Shown piece by piece: positions 50,396 through 63,306 of a stretch of DNA of 64,000 nucleotides; position 1 is the first letter of the stretch, and every line of letters begins with the position of its first letter. The position numbers and the translations under genes are program-made. The DNA comes from Xiphydria camelus (lineage: Eukaryota; Arthropoda; Insecta; Hymenoptera; Xiphydriidae). The stretch spans positions 7,142,501-7,206,500 of the forward strand of contig OY783200.1 of assembly GCA_963678675.1 (NCBI GenBank). Reading direction: 5' to 3'. The notes beneath the pieces were generated by a model. The model worked only from the letters and a program-made list of their open reading frames with translations, was not told where the DNA came from and ran no database searches.

Positions 50396-51699
50396 GAAAT
50401 GAAGCAATGTGTTAAGGATCACATTAACTCCTTTGCTCGCATTGATTCTCACTATTGTCGCGCCGATTCCCGAAAGGAGTATTTAGATAGTGGTCTGACA
50501 ATTTCACAGATGTACGAATTGTATTGCCAAAAAATGGCGGAAGAAGAACTTCCTGCTGTTAAAGCATCCTTTTATCGCAATGTTTTTTGCGAGCATTTCA
50601 ATTTATCTTTTCATAAGCCCAAAAAAAGATCGTTGCGAAGTATGCGAGCTTCATAAATTCAAAACAGTAGAGGGAAGGGAAGACTGTCAGGAGGAAGAAT
50701 ATGTAGTCTACATCCTGCCAAAAAGAAGCAGCAAGGAGAGAAAGAAAAACAGATCGAGAAGACAAAAGTAAGCCCGTTTTGTTACTTTCGATTTGGAGAA
50801 TGTTCTCTCTTGTGCTAAAGCTGAAGTGTCTTCATTCTATTATTTGAGCAAGTTTTCGATGTATAATCTAACAGCATACTTTTCTAAAACCGGCCAAGTT
50901 TACTGCGCTGTATGGCCTGAACACCTTATGGGTAGAACGGGAAACGAAATCGCTAGTGCGCTTATAAAAATGTTGCTGGAGATTCTAAAAGACAACCCAC
51001 AGGATTAAAAGAGTTCATTTTATGGAGCGACAGCTGCGTTCCTCAAAATAGGAACTCGATTTTGTCATACGCTCTTGGCCAGTTTGTGACGGAAACCGAC
51101 ACAGAGTGCATAACAATGAAGTATTCTTGTCCGGGCCATTCCTGTGTCCAGGAAATCGACTGACTCCGTGCACAGTGCAATTGAGAGAGTGCTCAGCACA
51201 AAACGGAATATTACTCGCCCCTTTCTCTACTTAGAATTTTGCTCAAAATCAATACGCGAAAATCATACAGGGTAATCCAAATGACTCCTGGTGACTTCCA
51301 TGACTACCAAAACCTGGCAAAGACTATTTACGATTATTCTCAGCCGTCCCCTTTACTAAAACCGCATCATTGCAGTTCAAAAAGGGTTACTTGTCTGTTA
51401 GTTACAAGCGATACCATGACGATAGAAATTTTACTCTAGTGGATATCAAGAAACGAACCCGCACACTTAACGAAGTTAGGCATCAAATTTTCCCACATGC
51501 AAAACTTTGTGTGGCAAAGCCCATATTGCCGGAAAATAAAAGAAACGCCATCAATAAGATGCTACTGTATATGCCTAAAGGAGATCAGGAATATTATCTG
51601 ACGATTCTTGGTTCGAGGAAAGCTAGTTTGGTGACGCCTTCGACTTCGGGGGCTTCTAGTTCTGGAAAGAAGCCTAAAAAAACTTCCACCAATGAGTGA
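50396..51699 (+). pseudogene. Decayed transposon-like gene (HINSF...FHKPKK family)
   Basis: Readable parts are VKDHINSFARIDSHYCRADS, ISQMYELYCQKM, FNLSFHKPKK then (shifted) RCEVCELHKF, VTFDLENVLSC, KFSMYNLTAYF, and after a stop EFILWSDSCVPQNRNSI, TMKYSCPGHSC, VHSAIERVL, ending KKGYLSVSYKRYH. I know this order from a widespread animal family that looks like an RNase H-fold transposase or integrase-like protein (D in LWSDSC). There are at least three frameshifts and several stops. It is non-functional. Confidence 0.55.
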
Positions 51700-52006
51700 T
51701 TTCTTTAAAAAATACATTGCTCGTTTTTGTTTTTTATTAAAAAGTGATTTATAAATCTGAAATATTACGTTTGTGTTTTTGTTTTGATACATTTATCTAT
51801 ATTTAACATTTCCATTCTATGTTCCAGGGTTCTATGTTCCAACAGTTCATCTGCAAATAATGTCAATTAATATATTAAGTTCTGTGTTTCTTGAAAATAA
51901 ATATTTTCAAAATATTGTTGAACTTTATACACTATAATATACTCAGTTGCATACTTACAGCCTTTGGAATATGTGATACTTTCCCTGCATTAATTAATAC
52001 ATCCGA

Positions 52007-52392
52007 AAAGCCGGGTCTTCACTGCGCGAAACTGTTTCGCGAAACTAGTCTCGCCTCGTGTATACTTTGTACTCACCCCGAAATTTGCTTCGCGAGTATG
52101 TTTCGAAGTGAGCCTAAAGCCGGGTCTTCACTGCGCGAAACTGTTTCGCAAAACTAGTCTCGCCTCGTGTATACTTTGTACTCATCCCGAAACTTGCTTC
52201 GCGAATAGTCAGTCGGTTTTCGATCGCGCATCAAAGAGCTTCGCCTTCCGAGTGGCCGCCAGTATGAACGTGCAGAGTGTGTTTCGCCGGCACCATTGTC
52301 TCGCGCAAACTGGTGGCTCACCTTATTTTCGCCTGGAACCCGAAATTCGCGGAACATTTTCGCGAAACAGTCGCGCAGTGAAGACAAGGTTT
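52007..52392. mobile_element. TIR element with internal tandem copy
   Basis: The left end AAAGCCGGGTCTTCACTGCG is inverted at the right as CGCAGTGAAGACAAGGTTT. The left 112 bp is repeated almost exactly from 52119. Interior CGCGAAACTGTTTCGCGAAA is palindromic. 51700-52006 is AT-rich spacer. Confidence 0.75.
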
Positions 52393-53398
52393 AATAGTAT
52401 TTCCCGACACTCAAAATTTCAAAAAAGCGATTATCTCAGAACTCTTTCTCGGTAACATAGAACCTTATAATTCTGAGGCAGCGAAATGTAGTAGATCATA
52501 GTGAAATCATCCAATTAAGCGGGATTACAGCCCATAAAGTGACGACCTTAGGCCGAATCTCGATAAATGTTTTAGTTTGCAATACCTTTTTTCATTTAGT
52601 ACCAGATGATTTTCCGATCGAACAAGACGGTATACTAGGCTCAGATTTCTTTATAGATAATGATTAGTAGTATTATTTAGTATTTGGCATTACTGGGCAC
52701 TCAGTCCTTCTGAACCATTATGCCCGGGCCACATTTGGGGCAATTCACACAGAGAGAGGTCCTCTCTCCTCCGCTCTCGACCCCTGGTGAGCAGAATGCA
52801 GAAGCCTTGCCCCTCCCCCCAGGTTTCACAACCAGAGGGGGGCCCTTCTCATCTGTCCCAACCTAGAGGGGGGGGGGGGGGGGTCCACCTTGCAGAAGCC
52901 CCTCCTCCCCACCCCGAGTACAGCCGGTCTTCCCGAGTCGAAATATTTGGTCTGAAAGAATACCCAAAGTTCCGAATTTTAAGATCTGAATTAGTTCCGA
53001 AATTGTACTGAAAGTACCTACTCTCCATAGAAATTTCCAAGTTCCGAATTTGTATTGGAAGTCCTTCTAAATTCCATTTTCAGACCATTCGGAACTTATT
53101 CGGAACTTTCAGAGACTGGGTATTTTAGGTACAGTTTCGGAACTTTTAGTGCGCACGGCTAGCGGACCCCAGAAGTGGGGAGTATTCCCCCTCTCCTACG
53201 CTGCGTAAATAATTAATTGCAGGTATATATATTTTACATTGATATTATTTTTTATTATTTTTTGCTAATATTATATCATAAAATAACAATAATATTCTTC
53301 TGTAAATTATAATAAATGAAAATAATACTATAAAATGAAATACTATAAAAAGTAAAATTATAAATAAATGAAATGACTTATAAAATTTAACTTTCAAC
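52393..53398. other. Intergenic DNA with homopolymer runs and GTTCCGAA repeats
   Basis: It contains a run of 15 G at 52866 and several GTTCCGAATT or CGGAACTT motifs at 52970-53140 in both orientations, which may be a small decayed TIR element. After 53200 it is simple AT-rich DNA. No gene is seen. Confidence 0.4.
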
Positions 53399-53903
53399 TA
53401 CCCGTGTGGAAATTGCCCTGCTTTGCCTCATTAAAAGATTGGTTCTACCAGGGACCGCGCAGGATTTTCTACGCAGAAAATCTCGCAAGGCCCCTGCAGA
53501 AACCAATAATGTTTACCACTATGATTCACCCTTTTATAAAAATCTTTAACTTCTACAGCAACATCTTTTTCTTCTATTGAGTATAATTAAGTGTACTGAA
53601 AATAACAAAAATTAAAACTTACATTAGTGATCATTTTGATTGCAGTATTTTGAAAGTAGGATTATAGTCTGCTTACACTAACTATGGTTAGGTTATGTCA
53701 ACTATTTTTCGAAGCTGGTCCAAATTTCACTATTTTTTGTGGTTTTGACACAAGCTCTATTGGGTTTTTTTATAATTATACCGTTTTTTCAGTGTGAATA
53801 ACAGTCGATTAGTGGCCTTGACATAACCTTAAAAAGTAAGCTCGCGCAATTGTATACTTAAGAAAAGAGATTGTTTTAAAAACAGTGCCTAACTGTTTGC
53901 AAT

Positions 53904-56144
53904 ATGGAGAAAAAAGACCAAAATCGAAGGAGATGTAAAAAATATCGCAAGAGTAAGCGAAGTTTAGAAGAATTACTCTTAGACTCAGACGACAGTTTAG
54001 TCAGTTTACCAGGTAAGTTAATAATATATTCATTGTTATGCCTATGAATTAAAAATGTTAGTGCACTCTTTTCTTAATATCAATATTAAGACTTAGGTGT
54101 TCCTGAAAATCATGAAGAGAATGTTCTTGAGCAAAGCAGTAGTCAGGAATCAAATGATAATTTGGAACAAAATGACGATGTGCTGGTAGAAAATAATGAT
54201 ATTGAAGAAAGCGACAATGAGGAGGAACATAATTTAATTTATGAGGAAGATGTCATAAATGCAATTTTCAGTAGTGACTCCGAGTCAAATGATGAATTTT
54301 TATATCCAGAAGGAGAAGATGAAGAAGGGGCAGAAGCAGAAGCAGAAGAAGGAAGGGCAGAAGAAGAAAATAGGTCAGAAGATCTGCAAGCTGGAATGAA
54401 TCTGAATATGCCACCGGAAATTTCAAAACTGAAGGAATGGGCTATACAGAAGAAAATTAAGCTTGATGCTTTGAATATGCTACTAGGTATTTTACGAGAA
54501 AGATTATTGCCGTCATTACCAAAGTGTGGAAAAACTTTTTTGGGAACAACAGATGCTGAATATAATATTATTCCAATGGAAGACTGTAAAGGACAAAATG
54601 GAAGTTTTGTTTATTTTGGCATTACAAACGCACTGAAGTCTTGTGTCAATACTGATTTGTACGAAGAAAACTTGATTTTCTTACAAATTAATATTGATGG
54701 TGTTTCTGTAACTCATTCTGGTACCGGCGATTTGTGGCCTATAACAGGAAAAATTCACTTTGACCCCGACATATATGGTGTGTTTCCGATTGCTATTTTT
54801 TACGGTCAATCAAAACCCAGTTGTGAACCATACCTTGAAGAATTTACAGCAGAAATAAACAGTCTTCAAAGGGATGGAATGATAATTTCAAATAGACATT
54901 TTAATATTCGTATAAAATGCTTTATATGCGACACACCAGCTAGAGCATTTGTGAAATGTTGTATTGGCCATGGTGGAATGTCTGCTTGTGAAAGGTGTGA
55001 AGTTGAAGGAGTATCGATAGAACGCACAACTGTATATCCATCAGTTGAAGCTCAAGAACGCACAGATGCTTCTTTTAGAACTCGTCGACAAGTTGAACAT
55101 CATCACCGACCTTCACCCTTAGAGCGTATTGTTCCGCATGTGAATATGATTTCTTCCTTCATACTAGACTTCATGCACCTTTGCTGCTTGGGTATGATGA
55201 AGAAATTATTAGAGTACTGGTTAACGGGCAATTTGAACTTCAGGATGGGTTTAAGAGAGAAAGAAGAACTCTCCAGACGCATGAATGTCTTTTACTCTCA
55301 AATTCCATCTGAATTTCAGAGAAAATCACGATCTACAAAACACTACGCAAAATGGAAAGCAGTAGAGTTTAGATTTTTCTTACTTTATTGTGGTCCTATT
55401 GCAATGAAAAAAATTTTAAGACAAGAATTGTACAATTATTTTCTTTTGTTCCATGCGGCATGTAGAATATTATGTTGCGATGTACTTTGCAATAGATACT
55501 CTAATCGAGCAAAACAGTATCTAACAAGTTTTTTCGTAGCTTTAAAAGATTACTACGGTCAAAAATCACAAACTTTAAATGCGCATAACTTGATTCATAT
55601 GTGCGATGATGTAACATCTATGAATTGTAGTGTAACTCGGATAACTGCCTTTCCTTTTGAGAACTATTTAGGTAAATTAAAAAAACTAATTCGTACTCCT
55701 TATCGAGTACTCTCACAGTTATGTCGGCGACTTAATGAACAGGAATTTTTTCTTAAAAAAGCTACCGTCCCACAATTATTTACAATTATAAACAGAAAAA
55801 GAGGCTCCGTCTTAGCAATAAAATATAATGGAGTTAAAATTACGACTTCACCACCTGACAACTCTGTTTTGCTCGAGGATGACTCAATTTTGATAGTAGA
55901 TACAATATTGGAGAATCCAGATGGTATGAAAGTAGAAGGTCGAAGTTGGCGAAAACTAAAACCAATATTCACTTATCCATTTAATTCGGGTGATCACATG
56001 AATATGTGGGAATTAGAAAATGAACCTATAAATGAAATAAAAGTTGTCCCTCTTCACCTTATTAAAAAAAAGTTAATAAGGTTAAACATATCTTCAAGAG
56101 TAAATGGTCGAGAAAGAGTCTTCGCGATTCCCATGCTCCATTAA
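53904..56144 (+). CDS. CMC/CACTA-like transposase
   Basis: Exon 1 is 53904-54012 (MEKKDQNRRRCKKYRKSKRS) and exon 2 is 54097-56144, joined at GG|GT in phase 1, giving 718 residues without stops. After an acidic N-terminus come LQINIDGVSVTHSGTGDLW (first Asp), GHGGMSACERCEVEG (Cys pair), RRQVEHHHRPSPLERIVP, FILDFMHLCCLGMMKKLL (second Asp) and FPFENYLGKLKKLIR (Glu). This is the DDE layout of animal CACTA-like transposases. The ORF-only start at 54162 would omit the basic first exon. AATAAA follows at 56209. Confidence 0.8.
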
Positions 56145-56875
56145 TTACTTCTAAAAGTATCTAAAAAGTACAATACATTTAACAAGTTTACAATATTATA
56201 AATTTCAAATAAAGTAATCTAAATTGGTGTATTTTCTATTTGTTTATTCGAAAATCAAGATATTATTAACAGAAAGAGCCAAGTTTTTCAAGTACTACTG
56301 GTCGCCGGAATTTGAAATACGCGGCGTGCTTTGCGCCTAATATCCGCCATGTTTCCGCAGCGCCGCGAGCGCCGCCATCGGTAAATAGCGGTCCCAATAC
56401 AGTGTAAATGAGTTCGAGCTGTAATTCGATCGCGTGGCGTTCTTTATTATGTGTAGAAAATTATAATTAGTAACATTTCGAAAAGAAACATTCGTAAATT
56501 GCACGAGTTGTATCTGCAGCATCCATCTAGAATTTGGAAATCAAACGAGCATTATTGCAGAGATCGCGAGAAAGAGTTCAGACGAAATTTTGAGGTTACG
56601 TGTACGACGCGTCCTTTATCGAGTTACCGATTTTTAGAATTATACACCTACAGAACGCCATTGTAAAAGATTGAGAATGAGGTAAGGGAATAAAATTCGC
56701 TTAAATGATTCAATTACTATGTGAATGTGCTTCTCATTATAATTCAAAGAAAAATTTTGGCTAGTATGGGTGCACTTCAATTTCCAGTCATTTTGATTGG
56801 TGAACCTATTAAGTTTAAAAGAAGTTGTAATTTTTAAATTAATGAATTAGTAACTGCAAAAATATTCTACGAAAA

Positions 56876-59220
56876 ATGTTTAAAATAGTCAATACAATAT
56901 TTTTTAGTTCAAAGCCTTCAAACAATTTTAGAGACGAATCGTCTGATGATGATTCAGTAAAAGACTACCAAATTATGGAATTCGTCAAGCGCGGGCGTAC
57001 ACCGATAAATCGTAGAGTTCGGATTGTACCTAAACCATGGATAGATGTTCAACAAGGAAAAATTAAAGCCAAATATATGGAAGAACCGTGTACCGAAACT
57101 GATGAAAAATTTATAAAAAATCTGGCAAAACAATTATTACCAGCACCAGCAGACTGGTCCTGGTTTACGGTCTTATCAATAGGTCATGCCGGTATGTATA
57201 TATGTATAATCGCTAATTTATAGATACATCAACTTTTGTTATATTATTCTGATGATTAACAGTATAAATTTCTTTATTTAAGAAACTTATGAAGAGGCTG
57301 AAGAAAGGTTGAAGACCCTTGATGTGAATGAGTATGCCTTTACCAACGATTCTGAAGATCCAGAAAAAAAAGTAGCTAAAAATGATAGAAAGCTTAAAAA
57401 TAAAAAGCTAGTAGTCACAAGCCTTACGCGCAAAGCTTTAAAAGTTCCTTCGTTAACGGATTCAGAAGGTGAAGGTCGAAATAAAGAAGATTCACAAAGC
57501 ATATCTTCAGGAGGGACAAATGAATATGAACAGAAATTAAATAATGAAACTGATGAATCTTCCAGTTTTTCAGAAGATCCAAGAGGAACAAATAGAAAAA
57601 AAAAGCGAACAAAGCGTTCTAACACGAGACTGGCTACAAGTAATAAAAATGTACATACTGCAAAGATTGTTTCAAAATCTTCTCATGTTATCAGTATTGA
57701 CAAAGCCTCAGAGAAGCCAAAGTTAGATGACACTTCAGCTAAGCCAATTGACATTATAACTGAAACTGTGAATCGTAAGGAAAAAGAGCATTTACAAATA
57801 GAAACCTGCAAGAGAGATAAGCCAGGAAAGTCCGTGTATCATTCTAAAAAAAATGAAGATCTGACAAAAAATTCTAACGCAACAGCAGCACAAAAAGTCG
57901 ATCTTGAGAAAAAAAAAGTATTGGAAAGGAAAATTACTGATACAAAAAATAGACCTACAACAGGGTTATACAATTCATCTAAGATGACACTGCCTGGTGA
58001 CTCCATTTTTATTTTTTGCAGATTTTTGCTTTGTTTCTTCTATGTGTATTTTTCTACATACGTTCAATCTTAATTTAACATATAATTATTAATACAAAAT
58101 CACTGTTTTTTTCAGAAATCCTTTTACGGAGACTAGATCGACTTGAAGTAAAAATTGATGACATTTGCTCTAAACAGGACAGAATTATTCAATCTTTAGA
58201 AATTTCAAAAGTTGAAGTAATAAAATCTGATTTTATTACTACATATAATCTTCAGTTGCCTTTCCACAATAATGTTGGAGATTTTACTTCTTTTGAAAAA
58301 CAACTGAAGGATGATATGGACTTTCGAAATGGATTTGTAAGAATATATTTTTAAAATCCTTTTAAGCAAAAGTGAATATTTTTATTTACTTGTACATATA
58401 AATAAGTAAATATTAAACATCAAATCAAAATAAATATCAATCATAGAATCGAAACTAATGTGTCATAGATATTTATCATAAAATCAATTGAATCACTATT
58501 ATTTGAAAAACCCCATAAGACACGAAAAGCAAATTTTGAGAAAATCAATAAAAATTTTATAACTCTCAGTGATTTGTGGGGTTTCTCTATCAAACGTTAT
58601 ATTCTTTATGGCGTAGCAAGCATATAAATTAATGTACTAAGGATTTCTCCGTTAAATGATGTATCGATTTTAAAATAGCAATAATTTAGACATAACTCAG
58701 AATGGCCAAAATCATGACTTATGGGGTTTCTCAAATAAGTGATTCAATTATATAAGGCGTTTTTACCTTATATATTGTCCTTTTTGTAGAAGAAATGCTT
58801 GTCATCCTATTTCGATATCAAACGTGTACTGAGGAAAAGCTTAACATCAATCGTAAGGAAATTTTTATCTAAAAATTTAGCACTTCAGTTCACCGTAACA
58901 AAAAAAATGGAACATAAGGAATTAATCAGTGAGACTATGATATATCAGTGCATATTCGGTAAGATATTTTTAAATAAAGATTTTCTTTCATATCTCTCTA
59001 ATTGTTTTTCCAAAATTTTAAACATTTTATTGTAGAAGTTTTGAAAGTGACGCATATGGATACCGAGACCGGTCAAGAAGTTACTACAAAGATATTTAAC
59101 AGAGAACTAGGAACTGTACTCAGAGGAGCAAAAGACTGGGATGGAGGTCGCAAATCCAGACTACAAATTAATCCACTACTCGAAAGAAAGGATACAAGTG
59201 ATCTCGATGAAATTCAATAA
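56876..59220 (+). CDS. DUF4806-like accessory protein of the CMC element
   Basis: Five exons (56876-57191, 57283-57996, 58116-58336, 58790-58958, 59036-59220) keep the frame through four GT-AG introns and give 534 residues. The N-terminus has FVKRGRTPINRRVRIVPKPW and YMEEPCTETDEKF, then an ADWSWFTVL block. The middle is Ser/Lys-rich and disordered. The C-terminus has a coiled coil (LLRRLDRLEVKIDDICSKQD) and a domain with FTSFEKQLKDDMDFRNGF and LRKSLTSIVRKFLSKNLALQ, which resembles DUF4806. Such proteins abound in ant and cnidarian genomes. Its place inside the TIRs next to the transposase suggests an accessory DNA-binding or regulatory role. Confidence 0.7.
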
Positions 59221-59887
59221 TGATGTTTATTACTCTTTTAAGTACAAAGTACACTTTACTTTGAGTTAAAAAAGTTGCATTTGTTTTAATTTTAACTTCG
59301 CTAACAAAAAAGTTAATATGTCATTTTATATGCAGTTTTAACTATACTAAGTATATTTTATTTTATTGAGTTAAAGAAAGTTCCTCTTAAACTTCGTTCA
59401 CAAAGAGTTTATATGAAATTTTATTCGCACTTTATAAATATATTTATATATATATAAAAATAAATATTATAAAGCTTTTTAGAACTGTACATTTTATTTC
59501 ATTTGTGAAACTGACTCAATTTGCAGATTTCTTTCCTCCTTTTATTAGGTTATCTTTTATCTTTGATTGCGTAATACTTGAATGATCGTTTTTCCAAACA
59601 TTCTTTTCTTTTTTAATTATAAGATTTGTAGTGATATTTTTGGGGACTGCAAAATTGAGCTAAACAGGGTTTTAGGATGATTCGAGTTAGGGTCCTAGCA
59701 GGGCAATGGCGGGATTTTATTATCGGCCCTCCGTAGAAAATCTCGTGCGGGCCATCGTCGCCAATCATGTCGTTTTTCCACTTACCCATATAGGCCCCTC
59801 AAGAGATTGTCTTCAAAGGTCCCTCGTAGAAAAGGGGCAATCCTGCATGGTCCCCGCGGGATTCACTACACTTTTTCCACACGGGTA

Positions 59888-60237
59888 ATAACTTATAACT
59901 GGTTTTTGTTTATTCTACAAACTGACAAAAAATGAGATTAAAAATGAGATTAAAAAAATAAAACAAAATAAAAAATGAAATAAAAATGAAAAAAAGTAAA
60001 TAAAATGTTAAAAGAATGAAGTAACATAAAATATCTTATACATCTGCTTATTCTACAAACTGAACAAAATAAAAAATAAAAAAATGTTAAATAAATAGAA
60101 TAAGGTATAAAACATTTTTCAATAAAATAACTCGTTACTGATTTTTGGGTTTCTCTACTATAACAAATAAAATGTTGAATAAATGAAGTAACTTATCAAA
60201 TAACTTACAATAAAATAAATTATTTAGTGTTTTTTGC
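59888..60237. other. A-rich low-complexity spacer
   Basis: Repeated AATAAAAATGAAATAAAAA-like sequence; no gene. It includes the probable 3' untranslated region of the minus-strand BEN-like gene. Confidence 0.5.
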
Positions 60238-62889
60238 TTATTCTCCTTCTATTATCTCCTCTTCTACTTCTGTAGCCTCATGGCCGTCTTTGGTTCCATT
60301 ATTTGGCGTTTTTTTTCCATGAGAATTTTTGAATTTTTGGTAAAATCGCTTGTTACTAATTGTATGATTAATATAGTTGATTAATTCTTTCTCTAAAATT
60401 TGATTCTCGCGTGATCGCGATTCATTAATTTTTCCTGAAAATTAAATGAGAATATTATAATCGCTATTGAAAGTTTGTTGTATAAATTTTTTTATATATA
60501 TACATTATAATATACTTACTGAGTAATCCTTTCAAAAGTTTTGAATGAATACTTGGCCCACCTCGTGTTCCTTTAGCTGCGTAGTTAATTAATTTGCTTC
60601 CATACACCTCCAAGAGTACGTCTTTGACGAACGCTCGCCAATTTATAAAATCCGGCCCATGGGTTAATAAAATTAAATTATAAATAGAGGAGGGAATGAA
60701 AAAGCCACAGCCAGGAAATATCTCCATCTGTACAATCAAAAGTTATTAATTTTAATTTCATATTTGGTTGACATTTAAGGAACAATGTGGCCATCCCAGC
60801 CAAGTATATAGGGCCACTTGATTGCTTTATTTAGTACTGCATGGATCTAAAATAATTAGTAAGTATTCGTTTGTTAATTAAGTATTCATCGTGGAATTAG
60901 TTCAAAAACGAATTTATTTATTTTTAAGATCTCAATTAATAGAAGTTATGATTGAGTGTTACGAATCGAAGTTAAATTATTTGGTGAACTAGTGAAACAT
61001 CTCACAATGATTAACATGAGTTGTTAAATATTATTATTGGTCTAAATTTGACAAAAATTCCTGAAAAAAAACAATTGTACGAACGATCGTTTTTTAGAAC
61101 ATTCAAAATGGTATCAATATACAATATTTCAGACAATCTTTTATTTGTATATGATCTGATAAACTATTTCTCATTTTAAAATTATCAAAATTGAAACAAT
61201 CAAAGTGTTTATACAACGTTTAATAAAACAATGAACTGATCCTATTCACTTGGTAGGAATTATATATGCCATTTTTTTCATTGAGTACTAAAAGATATCA
61301 CAGAAATATATATTTACCCTCGATTCACTGACTTCAAAATATTGAGGCCCCATCTATTACATAAAACATTAATTTAAAAGTACAAATAAACACAGCAAGT
61401 AAATAATTAGTTCACAATATTTCTTCACCTCAACTATTTTCTCAGTTGCCTCTTGTACTTCATTATTCTGTTCGTCATTTAAATAATCATTAAATAAGTG
61501 GCACATTCTCTCTAGAAATTGCACTTTTTCTTTGGTCACTAGAATATTATAGAAAAGAAACATTAGTTTACATTTTTTAAATATAATTGGTATTTCGATA
61601 GTGAAATATAATTGATTTCGTACCTCCTAGTCTAGTGCAAAACTGTTTAACTATTTCTTTTTCTTGCATTTGCCGCATCGGTACTGATAGAGCCATTGAC
61701 GTTGGATCAGCTGGCAAATCAGTATTAGCCAAATTGGATGCATCATTACTTGATGCTGAAATATTTCCAGCACTCGCCTCATTTTGGAGGATCCTTGAAA
61801 TCTCAGAGCTGTGCAAAATGGTGGAGTTACTATTTTCAAAGTAATTCGAACTGCTCGCTTCTGAATGATGAACTTCAGCATGTATAATGGTCTCATAACG
61901 CATCTGAGAAGTGTTGGTGTCATTCGATGTTGGTGTTGCAATAGAATGTAAAGTGCGAATTGATCGCCAAGAGAGAGAGAGAGAGAGAGAGAGTGTCCAG
62001 ATTTACATATACTGCGGATGGAACTGGTGCATTGTTGAATGATGGCCTGAATTCAGCTGGAGAGATCGGTTTATTTCTTTGATCATTAATGGCAGGAAAG
62101 TTCATGTGGGCCGATTGATTGTCGATGCCATTAGCAAAATTTATGAAAGCTGCTAGTCCAAGTGATGTTGAAGGTGATGTCATTAATGGCGAAATATTTT
62201 CAGCATGATCGTGGTTTGCATAAGTTGTCGAAAAAGTCGGATTGGCAACGGAAAATGGATGAGTTGCAGTACCAGCATGAAATGTTGATGTTGCTGGCGT
62301 AGTGTGACTAGACGATGTTGATGGTATAATCAACGTCGAAGGTAATGCAGCAGTTGTATTCGTATTCTTTATCATCAAAGGTAACCGAGGATTTCTCTCA
62401 ACCACTGGCTTGCTTTTTTTGATTTGAAATTCAACTTGGCTATTGTTGTCTTTTTTTAATTTGTTCAGTGCTTTACTTTCTGAGTTAGCCTTTTTTTTAG
62501 GTGCTTGTAGTTCGGTTTTTGTTTTCCTTTTAGTTCTACTCGTTTTTGAAATCGGCTCATTATTATGATTATTGTTAGCAACCATTAAAATATTATTGAC
62601 TCGCTGCACTGCTTGTTTGGTATCGCTTTCATCTAAAATTAATATTAAAATGGACACCGGTTTTAATATTAATAGACTGAATACATCAATTCCAGTTGTA
62701 AGTGAACAAATAGCATATTACACACTTATACTTACTGCAAATCGCGAGAACTTTGGCTTTATTCCCACTGATCATAGTGTCAGCCCCCACAAAACGATGT
62801 TGATATGGCAAAACATCTAACAAAGTCACTCCTGTTTCATGTGTTTCACCCCACAAAACTATTGCACATTGTTGTTGTTTAGAACTCAT
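60238..62889 (-). CDS. BEN-domain-like multi-exon gene
   Basis: Exons that I can place: 62889-62736 (MSSKQQQCAIVLWGETHETG), 62632-62007 (basic KTSRTKRKTKTELQAPKKKA, then Ser/Thr-rich), 61903-61625, 61538-61429 (coiled VQFLERMCHLFNDYLNDEQN), 60727-60520 and 60435-60238. The 60727 exon reads MEIFPGCGFFIPSSIYNLIL, FVKDVLLEVYGSKLINYAAK and TRGGPSIHSKLLKGLL, a BEN domain by pattern. BEN proteins bind DNA and regulate chromatin. One or two short exons between 61429 and 60727 are uncertain (candidates 61351-61319 and near 60848). It could be a host gene or part of a transposon; the divergent gene at 63307 shares its upstream region. Confidence 0.55.
61970..61993. repeat. GA dinucleotide microsatellite
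   Basis: Twelve GA units lie in the predicted intron just after exon 2 of the BEN-like gene. Confidence 0.9.
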
Positions 62890-63306
62890 CTAAAAATATA
62901 TTGAGCAAAAATTTAATTTTATGTTGTTGAAATAACGAATTCTCTGTCTGAGAGGTTATGTTCAGATACGCTACCTTACTGTTGTCGATTTCGTTTTGCT
63001 TTTATACAATGTCTTCGAATGAAAAGCTTCTTGATACTGACAATTATTCACTAGAACTAAATAAACCTCGAATAAAATAAAATTTATGATAAAATCGATT
63101 ACGTTTGTGTTATAAATTGCTCTTTTTCCCTTGATGCTGCCAAATGGGAGAGCCAACGCCTTCTTCTACAGTGGTGACACCAAGCGTCCGTGTGTGCCGG
63201 CAGCACGCGAAACGATCCTAACCTCTATTTCTATTCACGTCTGCAGCGGTAACGTTCGAATTATTCTCTTGAGAATGTTTTCATTTATTATTTTTCTTTA
63301 AAGAAA

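Larger units (their letters stand above)
53399..59887 (+). mobile_element. Complete CMC/CACTA-like transposon with two genes
   Basis: Inverted ends CCCGTGTGGAAA and TTTCCACACGGG are each bordered by TA. Subterminal motifs (TAGAAAATCTCG, GGGCAATCCTGC or its equivalents) recur near both ends. It contains an intact DDE transposase gene and an intact DUF4806-like gene on the same strand. Superfamily is inferred from the transposase; the 2-bp TA would fit Mirage-type CMC elements. Confidence 0.75.
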
